Below, one piece after another: positions 7,481 to 15,588 of a stretch of 64,000 nucleotides of DNA. Numbering within the stretch: the first letter of the stretch is position 1; each line of letters starts with the position of its first letter. The stretch is from JAAZLS01 sp964463285 (GTDB lineage: Bacteria; Bacillota; Dethiobacteria; DTU022). Under the pieces are notes generated by a model that did not search any database, was not told the DNA's origin, and worked only from the letters and a program-made list of their open reading frames with translations. A program made the position numbers and the translations under genes. The DNA lies in NCBI GenBank assembly GCA_964463285.1, contig CAYXBB010000005.1, forward strand, positions 5,180-69,179, given 5' to 3'.

Positions 7481-8074
7481 ATGCCCCCCCGACCGCTTAA
7501 GAATCTTATTGAAGAGCTTTGCCGTTTTCCCGGAATTGGACCAAAAACAGCCCAGCGGATGGCTTTTTTTATTTTATCCCGCCCCCGGCAAGAAGCGGTT
7601 TCCCTGGCCCGAGCATTGGTAGAAGCCAAGGATAAGCTCAAATTTTGCACGCGTTGCGGCAGCCTTACTGAAGATGATCCTTGTACTTATTGTAGGGATG
7701 CCCGGCGGGATCATCACACTATCTGTGTGGTTCAGGAGCCCCGGGATGTGTTTGCAATGGATAGAACCGAGCAGTATCGTGGTCTGTTCCATGTTCTCCA
7801 CGGCGCTCTTTCTCCTCTGGATGGGATAGGACCGGAGGAGCTTAAGATACCGGATTTAGTTGAACGCATTTCCAGGGAGCAGGTTAAGGAACTAATTATC
7901 GCCACTAACCCAAACGTGGAAGGCGAGGCTACCGCGGCTTATATTGCCCGGCTGTGCAAGCCGCTGGAGGTCAAAGTGACCCGGATTGCGTTTGGACTGC
8001 CGGTAGGCGGTGATCTGGAGTATGCCGATGATCTTACATTAAGCCGGGCCCTGGAGGGCCGGCAAGAAATGTAA
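7481..8074 (+). CDS. recR: Recombination mediator protein RecR
   Basis: RecR acts with RecO to load RecA onto SSB-coated gaps. The 197-aa protein has the helix-hairpin-helix (FPGIGPKTAQRMAFFIL, about 15-31), a C4 zinc finger (C-x2-C ... C-x2-C, about 57-72) and a Toprim domain with the E-x-P-R-D pattern (VVQEPRDVFAMD). Length is normal. It starts at ATG 7481, 21 bases after ybaB, in the replication/repair operon. Confidence 0.96.
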   Translation: MPPRPLKNLIEELCRFPGIGPKTAQRMAFFILSRPRQEAVSLARALVEAKDKLKFCTRCGSLTEDDPCTYCRDARRDHHTICVVQEPRDVFAMDRTEQYRGLFHVLHGALSPLDGIGPEELKIPDLVERISREQVKELIIATNPNVEGEATAAYIARLCKPLEVKVTRIAFGLPVGGDLEYADDLTLSRALEGRQEM

Positions 8075-8077
8075 GAG

Positions 8078-8224
8078 TTAACGGTATAGATTATCTTCAT
8101 CATCCAGGAGGTGTTCCAAACATATCGCCCCGTTGACCGGTGACACCTCCTCCAACCGCTTCAAAGTACATTTTCCACCTCGTTGATATTTGCATTTTTC
8201 CTGGCAAGGATAATCCTCTTGCAT
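8078..8224 (-). CDS. Small Cys-rich protein (48 aa)
   Basis: A 48-codon frame on the minus strand starts at ATG (8222-8224) with a strong AGGGGTGAT ribosome binding site upstream, and stops 3 bp from the end of recR. The peptide has four cysteines in a C-x3-C-x7-C-x14-C pattern (DYPCQEKCKYQRGGKCTL ... AICL). Short Cys-rich proteins of this look occur in spore-forming Clostridia and are sometimes mislabelled as acyl-ACP dehydratases. A metal-binding role is possible but not shown. The combination of ribosome binding site, cysteine pattern and exact fit between recR and yaaL makes it likely to be real. Confidence 0.65.
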   Translation of the reverse strand: MQEDYPCQEKCKYQRGGKCTLKRLEEVSPVNGAICLEHLLDDEDNLYR

Positions 8225-8421
8225 GTTATCACCCCTTGATTAGCCTGTCCGTTTGGTGATTAATTAATAATTTTAGTTAAACAGTGGGAAAAAATCTTCT
8301 TGAATATTTGCCACAGGGAAAGGGCCTCTTTACAGGGGCCCTTTAAGTATAATGACTGCTTTTGGAGGGCACTAATATCTTTTACAACACTGGCATATTT
8401 ATAATCGAAGGAGGGCCTATA

Positions 8422-8706
8422 GTGAACTGGCTTCGCAAGATAACGGTTTTTATTGTAAACCTATTTTTTCCCGAGGAAAGGCCTTTATTTCCAGAGCCAT
8501 CGGAGAGTTATTACCGGTCGGTTAAACAGGCCTGGCAGGAATGGCAAGATGCCAGACAACGCTTTAACCAGGTATCCGATCCCGGCATGGTGGACTACGC
8601 TGTTTATTCATTGCAGGCTGCCGAACGTCGTTATATTTATCTGCTGCAAAAGGCTCGCCAGGAATCTTCCGCCCTAACCTGCAAGAGCGCCCCCCGGGAA
8701 AAATAA
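8422..8706 (+). CDS. DUF2508 family protein (YaaL-like)
   Basis: This 94-aa protein of unknown function (YaaL in Bacillus, between recR and bofA, as here). GTG 8422 has an AAGGAGGG ribosome binding site at spacing 7; the frame is open from 8362. The conserved part is W-Q-E-W-Q-D-A-R-Q-R-F followed by D-P-x-M-V-D-Y-A-V-Y-S-L-x-A-A-E-R-R-Y, which defines DUF2508. It is predicted to be mostly helical with no membrane segment beyond a short hydrophobic N-terminus. Confidence 0.85.
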   Translation: MNWLRKITVFIVNLFFPEERPLFPEPSESYYRSVKQAWQEWQDARQRFNQVSDPGMVDYAVYSLQAAERRYIYLLQKARQESSALTCKSAPREK

Positions 8707-8724
8707 TAATAAGGAGGCAAACAT

Positions 8725-8997
8725 GTGGATGTCCCCGAATGGAATTTAATTGCCGCCATGGTCTTTGGGTTGTTCATGCTATATGTACTATCACGGGTTC
8801 TTTACCAGCCGCTAAAGGCGGGGTTGAAGTTGGCGCTTCACCTTTTGCTGGGAGGAGGAATAATCGCCCTTTACAATTTAATCGGTGTTTCCTGGAACTT
8901 GGAGGTGGGGTTAAATGCAATAAGTGCTTTTTTGGTAGGAATAATGGGGATCCCCGGCCTCCTGATGCTAATCGGTTTAAAATTTATTGTGGGTTAA
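8725..8997 (+). CDS. bofA: Pro-sigma-K processing inhibitor BofA
   Basis: BofA is an integral membrane protein of the mother cell/forespore membrane that holds back the SpoIVFB protease that activates sigma-K. The 90-aa product has three hydrophobic segments and the conserved C-terminal pattern N-x-x-S-A-F-L-V-G-I-M-G-I-P-G. GTG 8725 has AAGGAGG at spacing 7, whereas the nearby ATG 8723 opens a different frame. It is the last gene of the conserved dnaX block. Confidence 0.9.
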   Translation: MDVPEWNLIAAMVFGLFMLYVLSRVLYQPLKAGLKLALHLLLGGGIIALYNLIGVSWNLEVGLNAISAFLVGIMGIPGLLMLIGLKFIVG

Positions 8998-9093
8998 TTA
9001 ATGATCAGCTAAAGTCTCCAGCTGCAGGGACCAATGCATGTTTTAGTCCTTTTAGGGGAAAAATCAAACCAGCATTGGGGTGGAGACTTTTTG

Positions 9094-10158
9094 ATGGTGG
9101 AGATTGAGATCGATCAAAGGGTATTTATAACCGGCAATGAGGTGGTGGCCAGGGCGGCGCTGGCTGCCGGGGCCGGTTATTTATTTGGATATCCGATTAC
9201 TCCCCAGAATGAAATTATGCACCACTGGCGCTGCCTGGCTCCGGAAAAGGGGCGGGGATTTTTGCAGACCGAGGACGAGCTGTCGGCGGGTTTTGCCGTT
9301 ATAGGGGCGGTTCTGACCGGTAAAATTGCCTTTTCGGCCACCGCCGGTCCGGGGACCGTTTTGTTTCAGGAACCATTGTCGATGGCCGAAGCGATGCGCC
9401 TGCCGATGGTGATTATCGTCCAGCAACGAGGGGGGCCTTCTACTGCTACGGTAATCTATTCCCAGCAAGAGGTAACCCTAACCTGTTTCGGTGGAAACGG
9501 AGAGGGATTGAGAATTGTCTATTCCACCGGCAGCCACCAAGAACTGTATGATTACACCATCAAGGCATTTCAAAATGCCTGGAGGTACCGCTTCCCGGTA
9601 ATTGTACTCGGAGACGGCTACCAGGCCAAGATGCGCGAGGATCTGGTGCTTCATGATCCCTCACTGCAAGAAAACAATCTAATTCCCAACAAACCTATAA
9701 TCGGACAAGGGGAGGTAGTTCACCTGCAAAATGCTTTTAGCGTAGAAGAGGAGTTGGGAGAAAAGCTGAGGAGGGATCTGGCGGATTACAAACGGATAGT
9801 TCCGGAGCTGGTAGAACATGAGTTCTGGGGTCAGCCCGGAGGAGAGCTTCTAGTGGTGGCCCATGGTATAGTTGGCCGGGCTGCTCGTCAGGCGGTTAAA
9901 GAACTACGGGCATCGGGCCGGGGAGTAAATTTATTTCGTCCGATAACCCTTCGCCCTTTTCCGGAAGAAGCCCTGGCCCGAGCTTGCCGGCACAGTGGGA
10001 ACTCGGTGCTGGTAGCGGAATCGGCGGAAGGCCAGTTGGGGCGCATGACCAGACTGGCACTGGCCGATCAGCAGGTAGACCTACACACTTTCCGTTCTTT
10101 TTACCGGCCAGGGTTAGGAATTACCTCTGAGGAGATCCGGAAGGCGGTGATATCATGA
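9094..10158 (+). CDS. 2-oxoacid:ferredoxin oxidoreductase, alpha subunit (VorB/KorA-like)
   Basis: This is the pyrimidine-binding and transketolase C-terminal part of a ferredoxin-dependent 2-oxoacid oxidoreductase, which decarboxylates a 2-oxoacid with CoA and reduces ferredoxin. The 354-aa subunit carries G-Y-P-I-T-P-Q-N-E near residue 32, the conserved T-E-D-E-L-S-A-G-F and T-A-G-P-G motifs, and a transketolase-C domain at the end. ATG 9094 has GGGGTGGAG upstream; the frame is open from 9034. The order alpha-beta-gamma-ferredoxin matches KOR/VOR operons. Branched-chain 2-oxoacids or 2-oxoglutarate are likely substrates, but sequence alone cannot separate them. Confidence 0.9.
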   Translation: MVEIEIDQRVFITGNEVVARAALAAGAGYLFGYPITPQNEIMHHWRCLAPEKGRGFLQTEDELSAGFAVIGAVLTGKIAFSATAGPGTVLFQEPLSMAEAMRLPMVIIVQQRGGPSTATVIYSQQEVTLTCFGGNGEGLRIVYSTGSHQELYDYTIKAFQNAWRYRFPVIVLGDGYQAKMREDLVLHDPSLQENNLIPNKPIIGQGEVVHLQNAFSVEEELGEKLRRDLADYKRIVPELVEHEFWGQPGGELLVVAHGIVGRAARQAVKELRASGRGVNLFRPITLRPFPEEALARACRHSGNSVLVAESAEGQLGRMTRLALADQQVDLHTFRSFYRPGLGITSEEIRKAVIS

Positions 10159-10916
10159 GCGAGATTTCCATGCCCCGTTGTTATAATACCGATAGCAAAC
10201 CCCACCGGTTTTGCCCCGGTTGCGGCCATGGCTTGGTTTTAAAGGCTTTGGGGATGGCCATAGATGAGCTGAATATTTCCTCCCGGACGGTATTTGCCTG
10301 TGATATCGGTTGTTCCCTTTTGGCCTGGAATTTTTTTAATATGGATTCCCTGCAAACTCACCACGGGCGAACTGTTCCAGTAATGGTGGGGTTAAAACGG
10401 GCCGCCCCGGAGCTGGTAGCAGTGGTCTACATGGGAGACGGGGGAGGGTATGCCATCGGACTGCAGCACCTGGTGAGCGCAGCACTGCGCAACGACTCGA
10501 TCACCGTGATCCTGGTGAATAACACCACCTATGCCATGACCGGAGGGCAGATGGCCCCCACCACCCTGGCCGGGCAGAAGACCGAAACTACCCCCGAAGG
10601 GCGGGATACCGGGGAAACCGGAAGACCGTTTAGGGGTCCGGAGGCATTGATGGCGATTGCCTCGCCGGACAGCTATCTGACCCGGGGGACAGTGGCCAAT
10701 ATTCCCCGCCTGAAAAAAATGATTCGCAAAGGGTTGGAGACACAACTTAAAGGAAATTTTGCATTTATAGAAGCCCTTTCCACCTGCCCCACCAACTGGA
10801 GGACCAATGCCGCCGGCACCTGGGGTTTCCTGGAACACCAAATGAGTGAATATTACCGGGTGGGTGAAATGGTAGTAAAAAAGGAGCAGGCAGAGTTATG
10901 TGGCACTGGAAGATAG
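10155..10916 (+). CDS. 2-oxoacid:ferredoxin oxidoreductase, beta subunit (TPP-binding)
   Basis: This 253-aa thiamine-diphosphate-binding subunit overlaps the alpha gene by 4 bases (ATGA). The N-terminal F-C-P-G-C-G-H-G motif and the TPP/Mg motif G-D-G-G-G-Y-A-I-G with downstream N-N-T-T-Y-A-M-T-G-G-Q are intact. The fourth cysteine typical for the [4Fe-4S] cluster is present (C-P-T-N-W). It forms the active site with the alpha subunit. Confidence 0.92.
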   Translation: MSEISMPRCYNTDSKPHRFCPGCGHGLVLKALGMAIDELNISSRTVFACDIGCSLLAWNFFNMDSLQTHHGRTVPVMVGLKRAAPELVAVVYMGDGGGYAIGLQHLVSAALRNDSITVILVNNTTYAMTGGQMAPTTLAGQKTETTPEGRDTGETGRPFRGPEALMAIASPDSYLTRGTVANIPRLKKMIRKGLETQLKGNFAFIEALSTCPTNWRTNAAGTWGFLEHQMSEYYRVGEMVVKKEQAELCGTGR

Positions 10917-11590
10917 TGGCTGCCGGGGAGGGGGGGCAGGGGGTGCAGTCGATGGCCGAATCTCTGGCACTGGCTGCGCACCGGGGAGGCTGGAGGGCCT
11001 TATACATGCCCAATTTCGGCATAGAGCAGCGGGGGGGAATTTCCCTGGCTTTTGTGCAGTTATCCCGGGAAGAAATCGGATCGCCTAAGTTCCTTACCGC
11101 CAACCTGGTAATAGTGTTAAGCCGCCGCTCCTTCGAGCGCTGTCGCCAGTACATGGATTCAAGAACAGTTATTCTATATGACAGTTCGCTTATCCAACCT
11201 CCCGAGGTGGCGGATCAGGTGGTGGGACTGCAGTCATACGAAACTTCGACGCCGGAGGCCTTCCCTCTGGATACGGGTATTAAACCGGAAAGGGAAAGCC
11301 CGAAAGTTGCACCTGCCAAACAACTAGTGGCTATTCCTGCTGCGGAGTTGGCCCGCCGAAAGTTGCATCCCCGGGCATTTAATATGATCATCCTGGGAGC
11401 TGCTGCAGCTTTGCTGGATGCGGTTAGCCTGAACGGGCTTAGGGAGGCACTGGAAGAAAAACTATCTCGTTATTTTAAACGGGATCCCAAACTCAGGGAG
11501 CAAAATTTCCAGGGGCTGGAGCTAGGATTTGAACTGGCTTTTCGCGAGAAGACCCTTCGTCCCCGGTTACAGGAGGTCTTGGACCATTAA
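10898..11590 (+). CDS. 2-oxoacid:ferredoxin oxidoreductase, gamma subunit
   Basis: This 230-aa gamma domain has the N-terminal G-E-G-G-Q-G-V-Q motif that helps bind CoA and contacts the other subunits. It overlaps the beta gene by 19 bases. It is longer than the usual 180-190 aa, with an insert of about 35 residues (Q-S-Y-E-T-S-T-P-E-A-F ...) in the middle that looks variable. It lacks cysteines for an Fe-S cluster, which come from the next gene. Confidence 0.9.
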   Translation: MWHWKIVAAGEGGQGVQSMAESLALAAHRGGWRALYMPNFGIEQRGGISLAFVQLSREEIGSPKFLTANLVIVLSRRSFERCRQYMDSRTVILYDSSLIQPPEVADQVVGLQSYETSTPEAFPLDTGIKPERESPKVAPAKQLVAIPAAELARRKLHPRAFNMIILGAAAALLDAVSLNGLREALEEKLSRYFKRDPKLREQNFQGLELGFELAFREKTLRPRLQEVLDH

Positions 11591-11849
11591 AACTTTTGCT
11601 CGTCTAGAAACTCAGGGAAAAAAAGCCCGCGTTGCCGTATCTCCGGACCTATGTAAGGGTTGTGGCTTGTGTGTGGAAAAATGCCCTTCCCAGGTGCTGG
11701 ATTGGTCGGACATACTGGGGGTATATGGAACCGTAATTGTAGAGCCGAAGCGTATTGAGCGCTGCACGGGTTGCCGGCTGTGTCAGCTGTTTTGTCCGGA
11801 CAACGCGATCGACGTTATCCGGGAAAGAAAAGACGATGAGCCGGATTGA
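11586..11849 (+). CDS. 2-oxoacid:ferredoxin oxidoreductase, 2[4Fe-4S] ferredoxin subunit; probable ATT start
   Basis: This electron-transfer subunit has two C-x2-C-x2-C-x3-C-P motifs (C-K-G-C-G-L-C-V-E-K-C-P and C-T-G-C-R-L-C-Q-L-F-C-P). No ATG, GTG or TTG lies at a sensible place. The frame opens at TTG 11529 inside the gamma gene without a ribosome binding site. An ATT at 11586 has a perfect AGGAGGT at 11571-11577, spacing 8, and overlaps the gamma stop codon (ATTAA). An 87-residue protein starting at ATT is therefore the best reading, with ATT used as a rare start codon. TTG 11529 (106 aa) is the fallback. Confidence 0.85.
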   Translation: MKTFARLETQGKKARVAVSPDLCKGCGLCVEKCPSQVLDWSDILGVYGTVIVEPKRIERCTGCRLCQLFCPDNAIDVIRERKDDEPD

Positions 11850-11887
11850 GAAAAAGAAGTCCCTAAATCCTATCTCCACTTCGAAGG

Positions 11888-12514
11888 CTACGGGGAGGCA
11901 AGACAAGATTTCATGGCACCTATTACCATACCGGGCAGGTGAGCATAATCCTCGGTAGGCAAGTAGGAAGAAGCGCTGCTGTCAAATAAGATATTGGCGG
12001 AAGGTGGGAACTCCTCGTCTCCCGCCCAGAGGGTAAAAGAAATGGGAACCCGGGGCAACACCGGTATAACCAGGTTAGTCCCGGTTAAAGGCCCCGGATG
12101 GCCGCCCAGGGCCCGGGCGGAAGAGCAAAATAAGCGGGGATGGCAGCCGAATATCTTAATAAAAGGGTCTATGGCCCGTTTCCGGAAAGGCACCATGTAT
12201 ATATCACCTCCCGGCAGTTGCCGAAAAGAGATCCATTCACCTGAAAGCTCCTTCCCATCGGCGGTAACCAGATAATGTAATATAATAATAGAGGGGTAAA
12301 CCGGGGCCTTTGCTCCGTGAGCCAGGTAAATTTCTCCTTCGGGGAAAGTGATTCGATATTCCCTGTCCAAGAAATTCAATTTAAAGATTTGCTGATCGCG
12401 ATCAAAAGGAATTTGGCTGCATTTTGCCACCTTTTCCGGTTCACGGGTAGCCAGCAGCCCTGCAGCCTGCCGGCGGGTGTTTTCCAAATTCAAGTAGGAA
12501 GAACCTGAAGCCAT
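11888..12514 (-). CDS. DUF3786 domain protein
   Basis: This 208-aa protein of the DUF3786 family is found in strict anaerobes and often near corrinoid or one-carbon genes; its function is unknown. Typical parts are the I-I-I-L-H-Y-L-V-T-A segment, the W-I-S-F-R-Q-L-P-G-G motif, and the C-terminal V-P-x-x-F-x-L-W-x-G-D-E-E-F-P-P-S-A-N-I-L-F-D-S-S segment. It is convergent with the oxidoreductase operon, with only 38 bp between them. ATG 12514 has AAAGGGGTTG upstream. No membrane segment is seen. Confidence 0.8.
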   Translation of the reverse strand: MASGSSYLNLENTRRQAAGLLATREPEKVAKCSQIPFDRDQQIFKLNFLDREYRITFPEGEIYLAHGAKAPVYPSIIILHYLVTADGKELSGEWISFRQLPGGDIYMVPFRKRAIDPFIKIFGCHPRLFCSSARALGGHPGPLTGTNLVIPVLPRVPISFTLWAGDEEFPPSANILFDSSASSYLPTEDYAHLPGMVIGAMKSCLASP

Positions 12515-12553
12515 TGTTTTTCAACCCCTTTATCTATTTATATTTTGAATACA

Positions 12554-12582
12554 ATATTACAGAGGTTTAATGTGGGATGCAA
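12554..12582 (-). promoter_or_regulatory. Promoter for the DUF3786 gene
   Basis: On the minus strand, TTGCAT (12577-12582) and TAATAT (12554-12559) are separated by 17 bp, 40 bases before the start codon. Confidence 0.55.
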
Positions 12583-12637
12583 TTTATGTGCCGCCTTAAA
12601 TAATTTTATTATATTATAACATGCCTGCCGGTTTATA

Positions 12638-12667
12638 ATAGGGGGCGGCTTCCATGCCGCCCCCTAT
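12638..12667. repeat. Perfect 12-bp GC-rich stem-loop
   Basis: ATAGGGGGCGGC (12638-12649) and GCCGCCCCCTAT (12656-12667) surround TTCCAT. There is no T tract on either side, so it does not look like a normal terminator. It lies between the divergent DUF3786 and DUF523 genes, directly overlapping a TATAAT (12634-12639), which suggests an operator or a dispersed repeat. Confidence 0.6.
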
Positions 12668-12758
12668 AGATCCAACCTTGATTTATAGAGACGGGCCCTG
12701 CACCTGCCCATGCAGGAAGATGAGGAAGTAAAAGCGAATGTAAAAAAATAGTTGGGAA

Positions 12759-13250
12759 GTGATCGCGGTTAGCTGCTATCTGGTAAGCGCCTGTTTGTTG
12801 GGGATAAATTGCCGTTTTGATGGAGGGAATAACTTGCATCCCGACATTGTTAACTTAACCGGGGGGCATGTTCTGATCCCGGTATGCCCGGAACAGTTGG
12901 GGGGGCTTCCCACTCCCCGGGCCCCGGCCGAGATTCAAGGGGGCGATGGTTACCTGGTACTGGCGGGGAAGGCAAGGGTGATAAATGCTGCCGGGGCGGA
13001 TGTCACCGCTCATTTTCTACGGGGAGCCGGGCAAATCGGGAAACTGGCCAAAATTTATCGGGCCAAAGGCGCCATCTTAAAAGAAAGAAGTCCCTCTTGC
13101 GGGACAAGCGAAATTTATAACGGGAGTTTCCAACATGAATTGATGGGAGGTTGCGGAGTTACGACGGCCTTCCTTATAAGCCGTGGCCTAACGGTAATCA
13201 GTGAGCAAAACGATATCGGCAACTATCTTTGTCGGGGTCGCCGATGCTAG
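12759..13250 (+). CDS. DUF523 family protein
   Basis: This 163-aa DUF523 protein has unknown function. The family pattern is clear: V-S-A-C-L-L-G-x-N-C-R-F-D-G-G near the N-terminus, V-C-P-E-Q-L-G-G-L-x-T-P-R-x-P-A-E-I, a central G-A-I-L-K-E-R-S-P-S-C-G motif, and the C-terminal G-C-G-V-T-T-A-x-L motif. The conserved cysteines suggest metal or sulfur chemistry. Start at GTG 12759 is not well supported by a ribosome binding site. It is the last gene before the guaB promoter. Confidence 0.85.
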   Translation: MIAVSCYLVSACLLGINCRFDGGNNLHPDIVNLTGGHVLIPVCPEQLGGLPTPRAPAEIQGGDGYLVLAGKARVINAAGADVTAHFLRGAGQIGKLAKIYRAKGAILKERSPSCGTSEIYNGSFQHELMGGCGVTTAFLISRGLTVISEQNDIGNYLCRGRRC

Positions 13251-13266
13251 TGTAAGGCCGCAGGCC

Positions 13267-13290
13267 AAACCCGGGTAAATCCCCGGGTTT
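13267..13290 (+). terminator. Terminator-like hairpin after DUF523
   Basis: AAACCCGGG (13267-13275) pairs with CCCGGGTTT (13282-13290); only a short pyrimidine tail follows (CCCTC). Confidence 0.5.
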
Positions 13291-13323
13291 CCCTCAATAC
13301 TACTGTTTCTAGGTTCGGTTTAG

Positions 13324-13352
13324 TTGACACTGGGTAGTGGGTTTGCTATGAT
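13324..13352 (+). promoter_or_regulatory. guaB promoter
   Basis: A consensus TTGACA (13324-13329), a 17-bp spacer and TATGAT (13347-13352) lie about 50 bases before the guaB start. Confidence 0.85.
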
Positions 13353-13400
13353 CTTTTTAAAAATAAAATTATAACATTGCCCAGAGAGGGGAAAGCTGTA

Positions 13401-14852
13401 GTGGATAAATTTTCCGGGGAAGGCCTGACCTTTGATGATGTATTGCTGGTCCCCAATAAATCAAGGGTACTGCCCAGGGATGTAGATGTTGCTACCAGTA
13501 TTACCCGTGAGATCAAACTGAATATTCCCCTTGCTTCGGCCGGTATGGATACGGTTACCGAATCCCGGATGGCTATTGCTATGGCTCGGGAAGGCGGCAT
13601 CGGGGTTATTCATCGCAACATGCCTATATCCCGGCAGGCTGAGGAAGTTGATAAAGTTAAACGCTCTGAGCACGGGGTAATTACCGATCCGTTTTGTCTT
13701 TCCCCTGATCATACAGTTAATGATGCTGCTGCTTTAATGGAGCGTTATCGTATTTCCGGTGTGCCTATCACTGTAGGCTCGAAACTAGTGGGGATAATCA
13801 CCAACCGGGATCTGCGTTTTGAAGAGGACTATACCAAACCGATTAAAGAGGTTATGACCCGGGAAGGGCTGGTTACTGCCCCGGAAGGTACTACCTTGAA
13901 TCAGGCTCAGGGGATATTACGCCGCCATAAGGTAGAAAAACTGCCTATAGTGGACACCCAATTTAATCTGAAGGGTCTTATTACTATTAAAGATATTGAA
14001 AAGGCCATTCAATATCCCAGATCGTCCAAAGATAGCGCCGGCCGGTTGTTGGCGGCGGCGGCGATTGGGGTGGGCGGCGATGCTCTGCACAGGGCGGAGG
14101 CGCTGGAGGCGGCGGGAGTAGACGTTTTGGTGATCGATACTGCTCATGGTCATTCAGTGCTGGTGTTGGATTTTGTTAAGCAAATACGAAAAAAATTTCC
14201 GTTGCTTCAGATTGTGGCCGGTAATGTGGCTACCGGGGAAGGGACCCGTGATTTGATCAAAGCAGGAGCAGACGGGATCAAGGTTGGAGTGGGGCCGGGT
14301 TCTATTTGCACCACCCGGGTGGTGGCCGGCATTGGGGTTCCTCAAATAACGGCCATTTACGAATCGTACCTGGTGGCCCGGGAGTTTGAAGTACCGGTGA
14401 TTGCCGACGGCGGGGTAAAATATTCAGGTGATATCACCAAAGCAATTGCTGCCGGGGGGAGCGTAACAATGATCGGCAGTTTATTTGCAGGAACCGAAGA
14501 AAGCCCTGGGGAGCTGGAGATTTACCAGGGCCGAAGCTATAAAACCTACCGCGGCATGGGCTCGCTGGGAGCCTTAAAACAAGGGGGCCGGGATCGTTAT
14601 TTTCAAGATCAGGAACAAAAGCTGGTTCCGGAGGGAATCGAAGGCCGGGTGCCTTTCCGGGGAACAGTAGGGGATATAGTATATCAGCTTATCGGGGGCC
14701 TGCGGGCGGGAATGGGCTACTGCGGGGTAAAGGACCTGGCAGAGCTTCAACAAAAGTCCAGGTTTGTCAAGATTACCGGTTCAGGCCTGCTGGAAAGCCA
14801 TCCCCATAGCGTGCAAATCACCAAGGAGGCTCCCAATTACAGCTTTCAGTAG
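13401..14852 (+). CDS. guaB: IMP dehydrogenase
   Basis: GuaB oxidises IMP to XMP with NAD+, the committed step of GMP synthesis. The GTG at 13401 gives a 483-aa protein beginning V-D-K-F-S-G-E-G-L-T-F-D-D-V-L-L, the usual N-terminus, with AGAGGGGAAAG upstream; the frame is open from TTG 13377. The catalytic loop G-x-G-S-I-C-T-T-R (about residue 300), the two CBS domains inserted after about residue 95, and the flap R-Y-F-Q-D are present. It is a single-gene unit with its own promoter and terminator. Confidence 0.97.
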   Translation: MDKFSGEGLTFDDVLLVPNKSRVLPRDVDVATSITREIKLNIPLASAGMDTVTESRMAIAMAREGGIGVIHRNMPISRQAEEVDKVKRSEHGVITDPFCLSPDHTVNDAAALMERYRISGVPITVGSKLVGIITNRDLRFEEDYTKPIKEVMTREGLVTAPEGTTLNQAQGILRRHKVEKLPIVDTQFNLKGLITIKDIEKAIQYPRSSKDSAGRLLAAAAIGVGGDALHRAEALEAAGVDVLVIDTAHGHSVLVLDFVKQIRKKFPLLQIVAGNVATGEGTRDLIKAGADGIKVGVGPGSICTTRVVAGIGVPQITAIYESYLVAREFEVPVIADGGVKYSGDITKAIAAGGSVTMIGSLFAGTEESPGELEIYQGRSYKTYRGMGSLGALKQGGRDRYFQDQEQKLVPEGIEGRVPFRGTVGDIVYQLIGGLRAGMGYCGVKDLAELQQKSRFVKITGSGLLESHPHSVQITKEAPNYSFQ

Positions 14853-14874
14853 GCCGGGAAACAAAGAAAGCGTT

Positions 14875-14904
14875 CCGTAGGAAGTGTTGTCCCTACGGTT
14901 TTTT
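14875..14904 (+). terminator. guaB terminator
   Basis: CCGTAGG (14875-14881) and CCTACGG (14892-14898) are followed by six T. Confidence 0.9.
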
Positions 14905-14970
14905 GTACCATGAGTAGGGCCGGCTCAGGACAGAGGGAACCAAGGATAACAGAAAGGCGCATTTATTTAG

Positions 14971-15588
14971 ATGATTATCTCTTTTGAGGGGATTGATGGT
15001 TCGGGAAAGACTACCCAGGCCGGACTGTTAGCGGAAACACTGGCAGATTTAAAACTGTGTCCTTTGCTGATAAGAGAGCCGGGGGGAACGACGACTGGGG
15101 AAGAGATCCGGGGAATTTTGTTGAATCGGCGCCTAACTATCTCCATGGAAACGGAAATCTTGCTTTATACCGCCGCCCGGACGGAGCTGTACAAGCAGAT
15201 AATCCACCCGGCAATTAAAGCGGGGCGGCTAGTAATTTGTGATCGCTATGTTGATTCCAGCCTGGCCTATCAGGGTTATGGCCTGGGAGGAGATCTTAAT
15301 TGGATTCGGGATCTAAACCACCGGGTGACCGGAGGCCTTTGGCCGGAAATGACCTTTTTGTTGGATTTGCCGGCAGAGAAAGCAATCTCCAGACGCTCCG
15401 ACTCCGCGGATCGGATAGAACAAAGGAAAATTGGCTATCATCAAAGGGTGCGTTGGGGATACCTGGATTTAGCCTCTCATGAGCCGGAGCGGTTTATAAT
15501 CCTTAATGGATTGTGGCCGGTAGAAAAGCTTCAGCAGGCAATTTGGAAGCAGTTCCGACAGCACTACCCGGCCCTGGTGAATAGATAA
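14971..15588 (+). CDS. tmk: Thymidylate kinase
   Basis: Tmk phosphorylates dTMP to dTDP. The 205-aa protein begins with the P-loop F-E-G-I-D-G-S-G-K-T-T-Q and has the D-R-Y (C-D-R-Y-V-D-S-S-L-A-Y-Q-G) nucleotide-binding motif and a lid with R-x-x-S-D-S-A-D-R-I-E. The start at ATG 14971 lacks a strong ribosome binding site. It overlaps holB by one base (TAATG), forming the conserved tmk-holB-ricT unit. Confidence 0.96.
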   Translation: MIISFEGIDGSGKTTQAGLLAETLADLKLCPLLIREPGGTTTGEEIRGILLNRRLTISMETEILLYTAARTELYKQIIHPAIKAGRLVICDRYVDSSLAYQGYGLGGDLNWIRDLNHRVTGGLWPEMTFLLDLPAEKAISRRSDSADRIEQRKIGYHQRVRWGYLDLASHEPERFIILNGLWPVEKLQQAIWKQFRQHYPALVNR

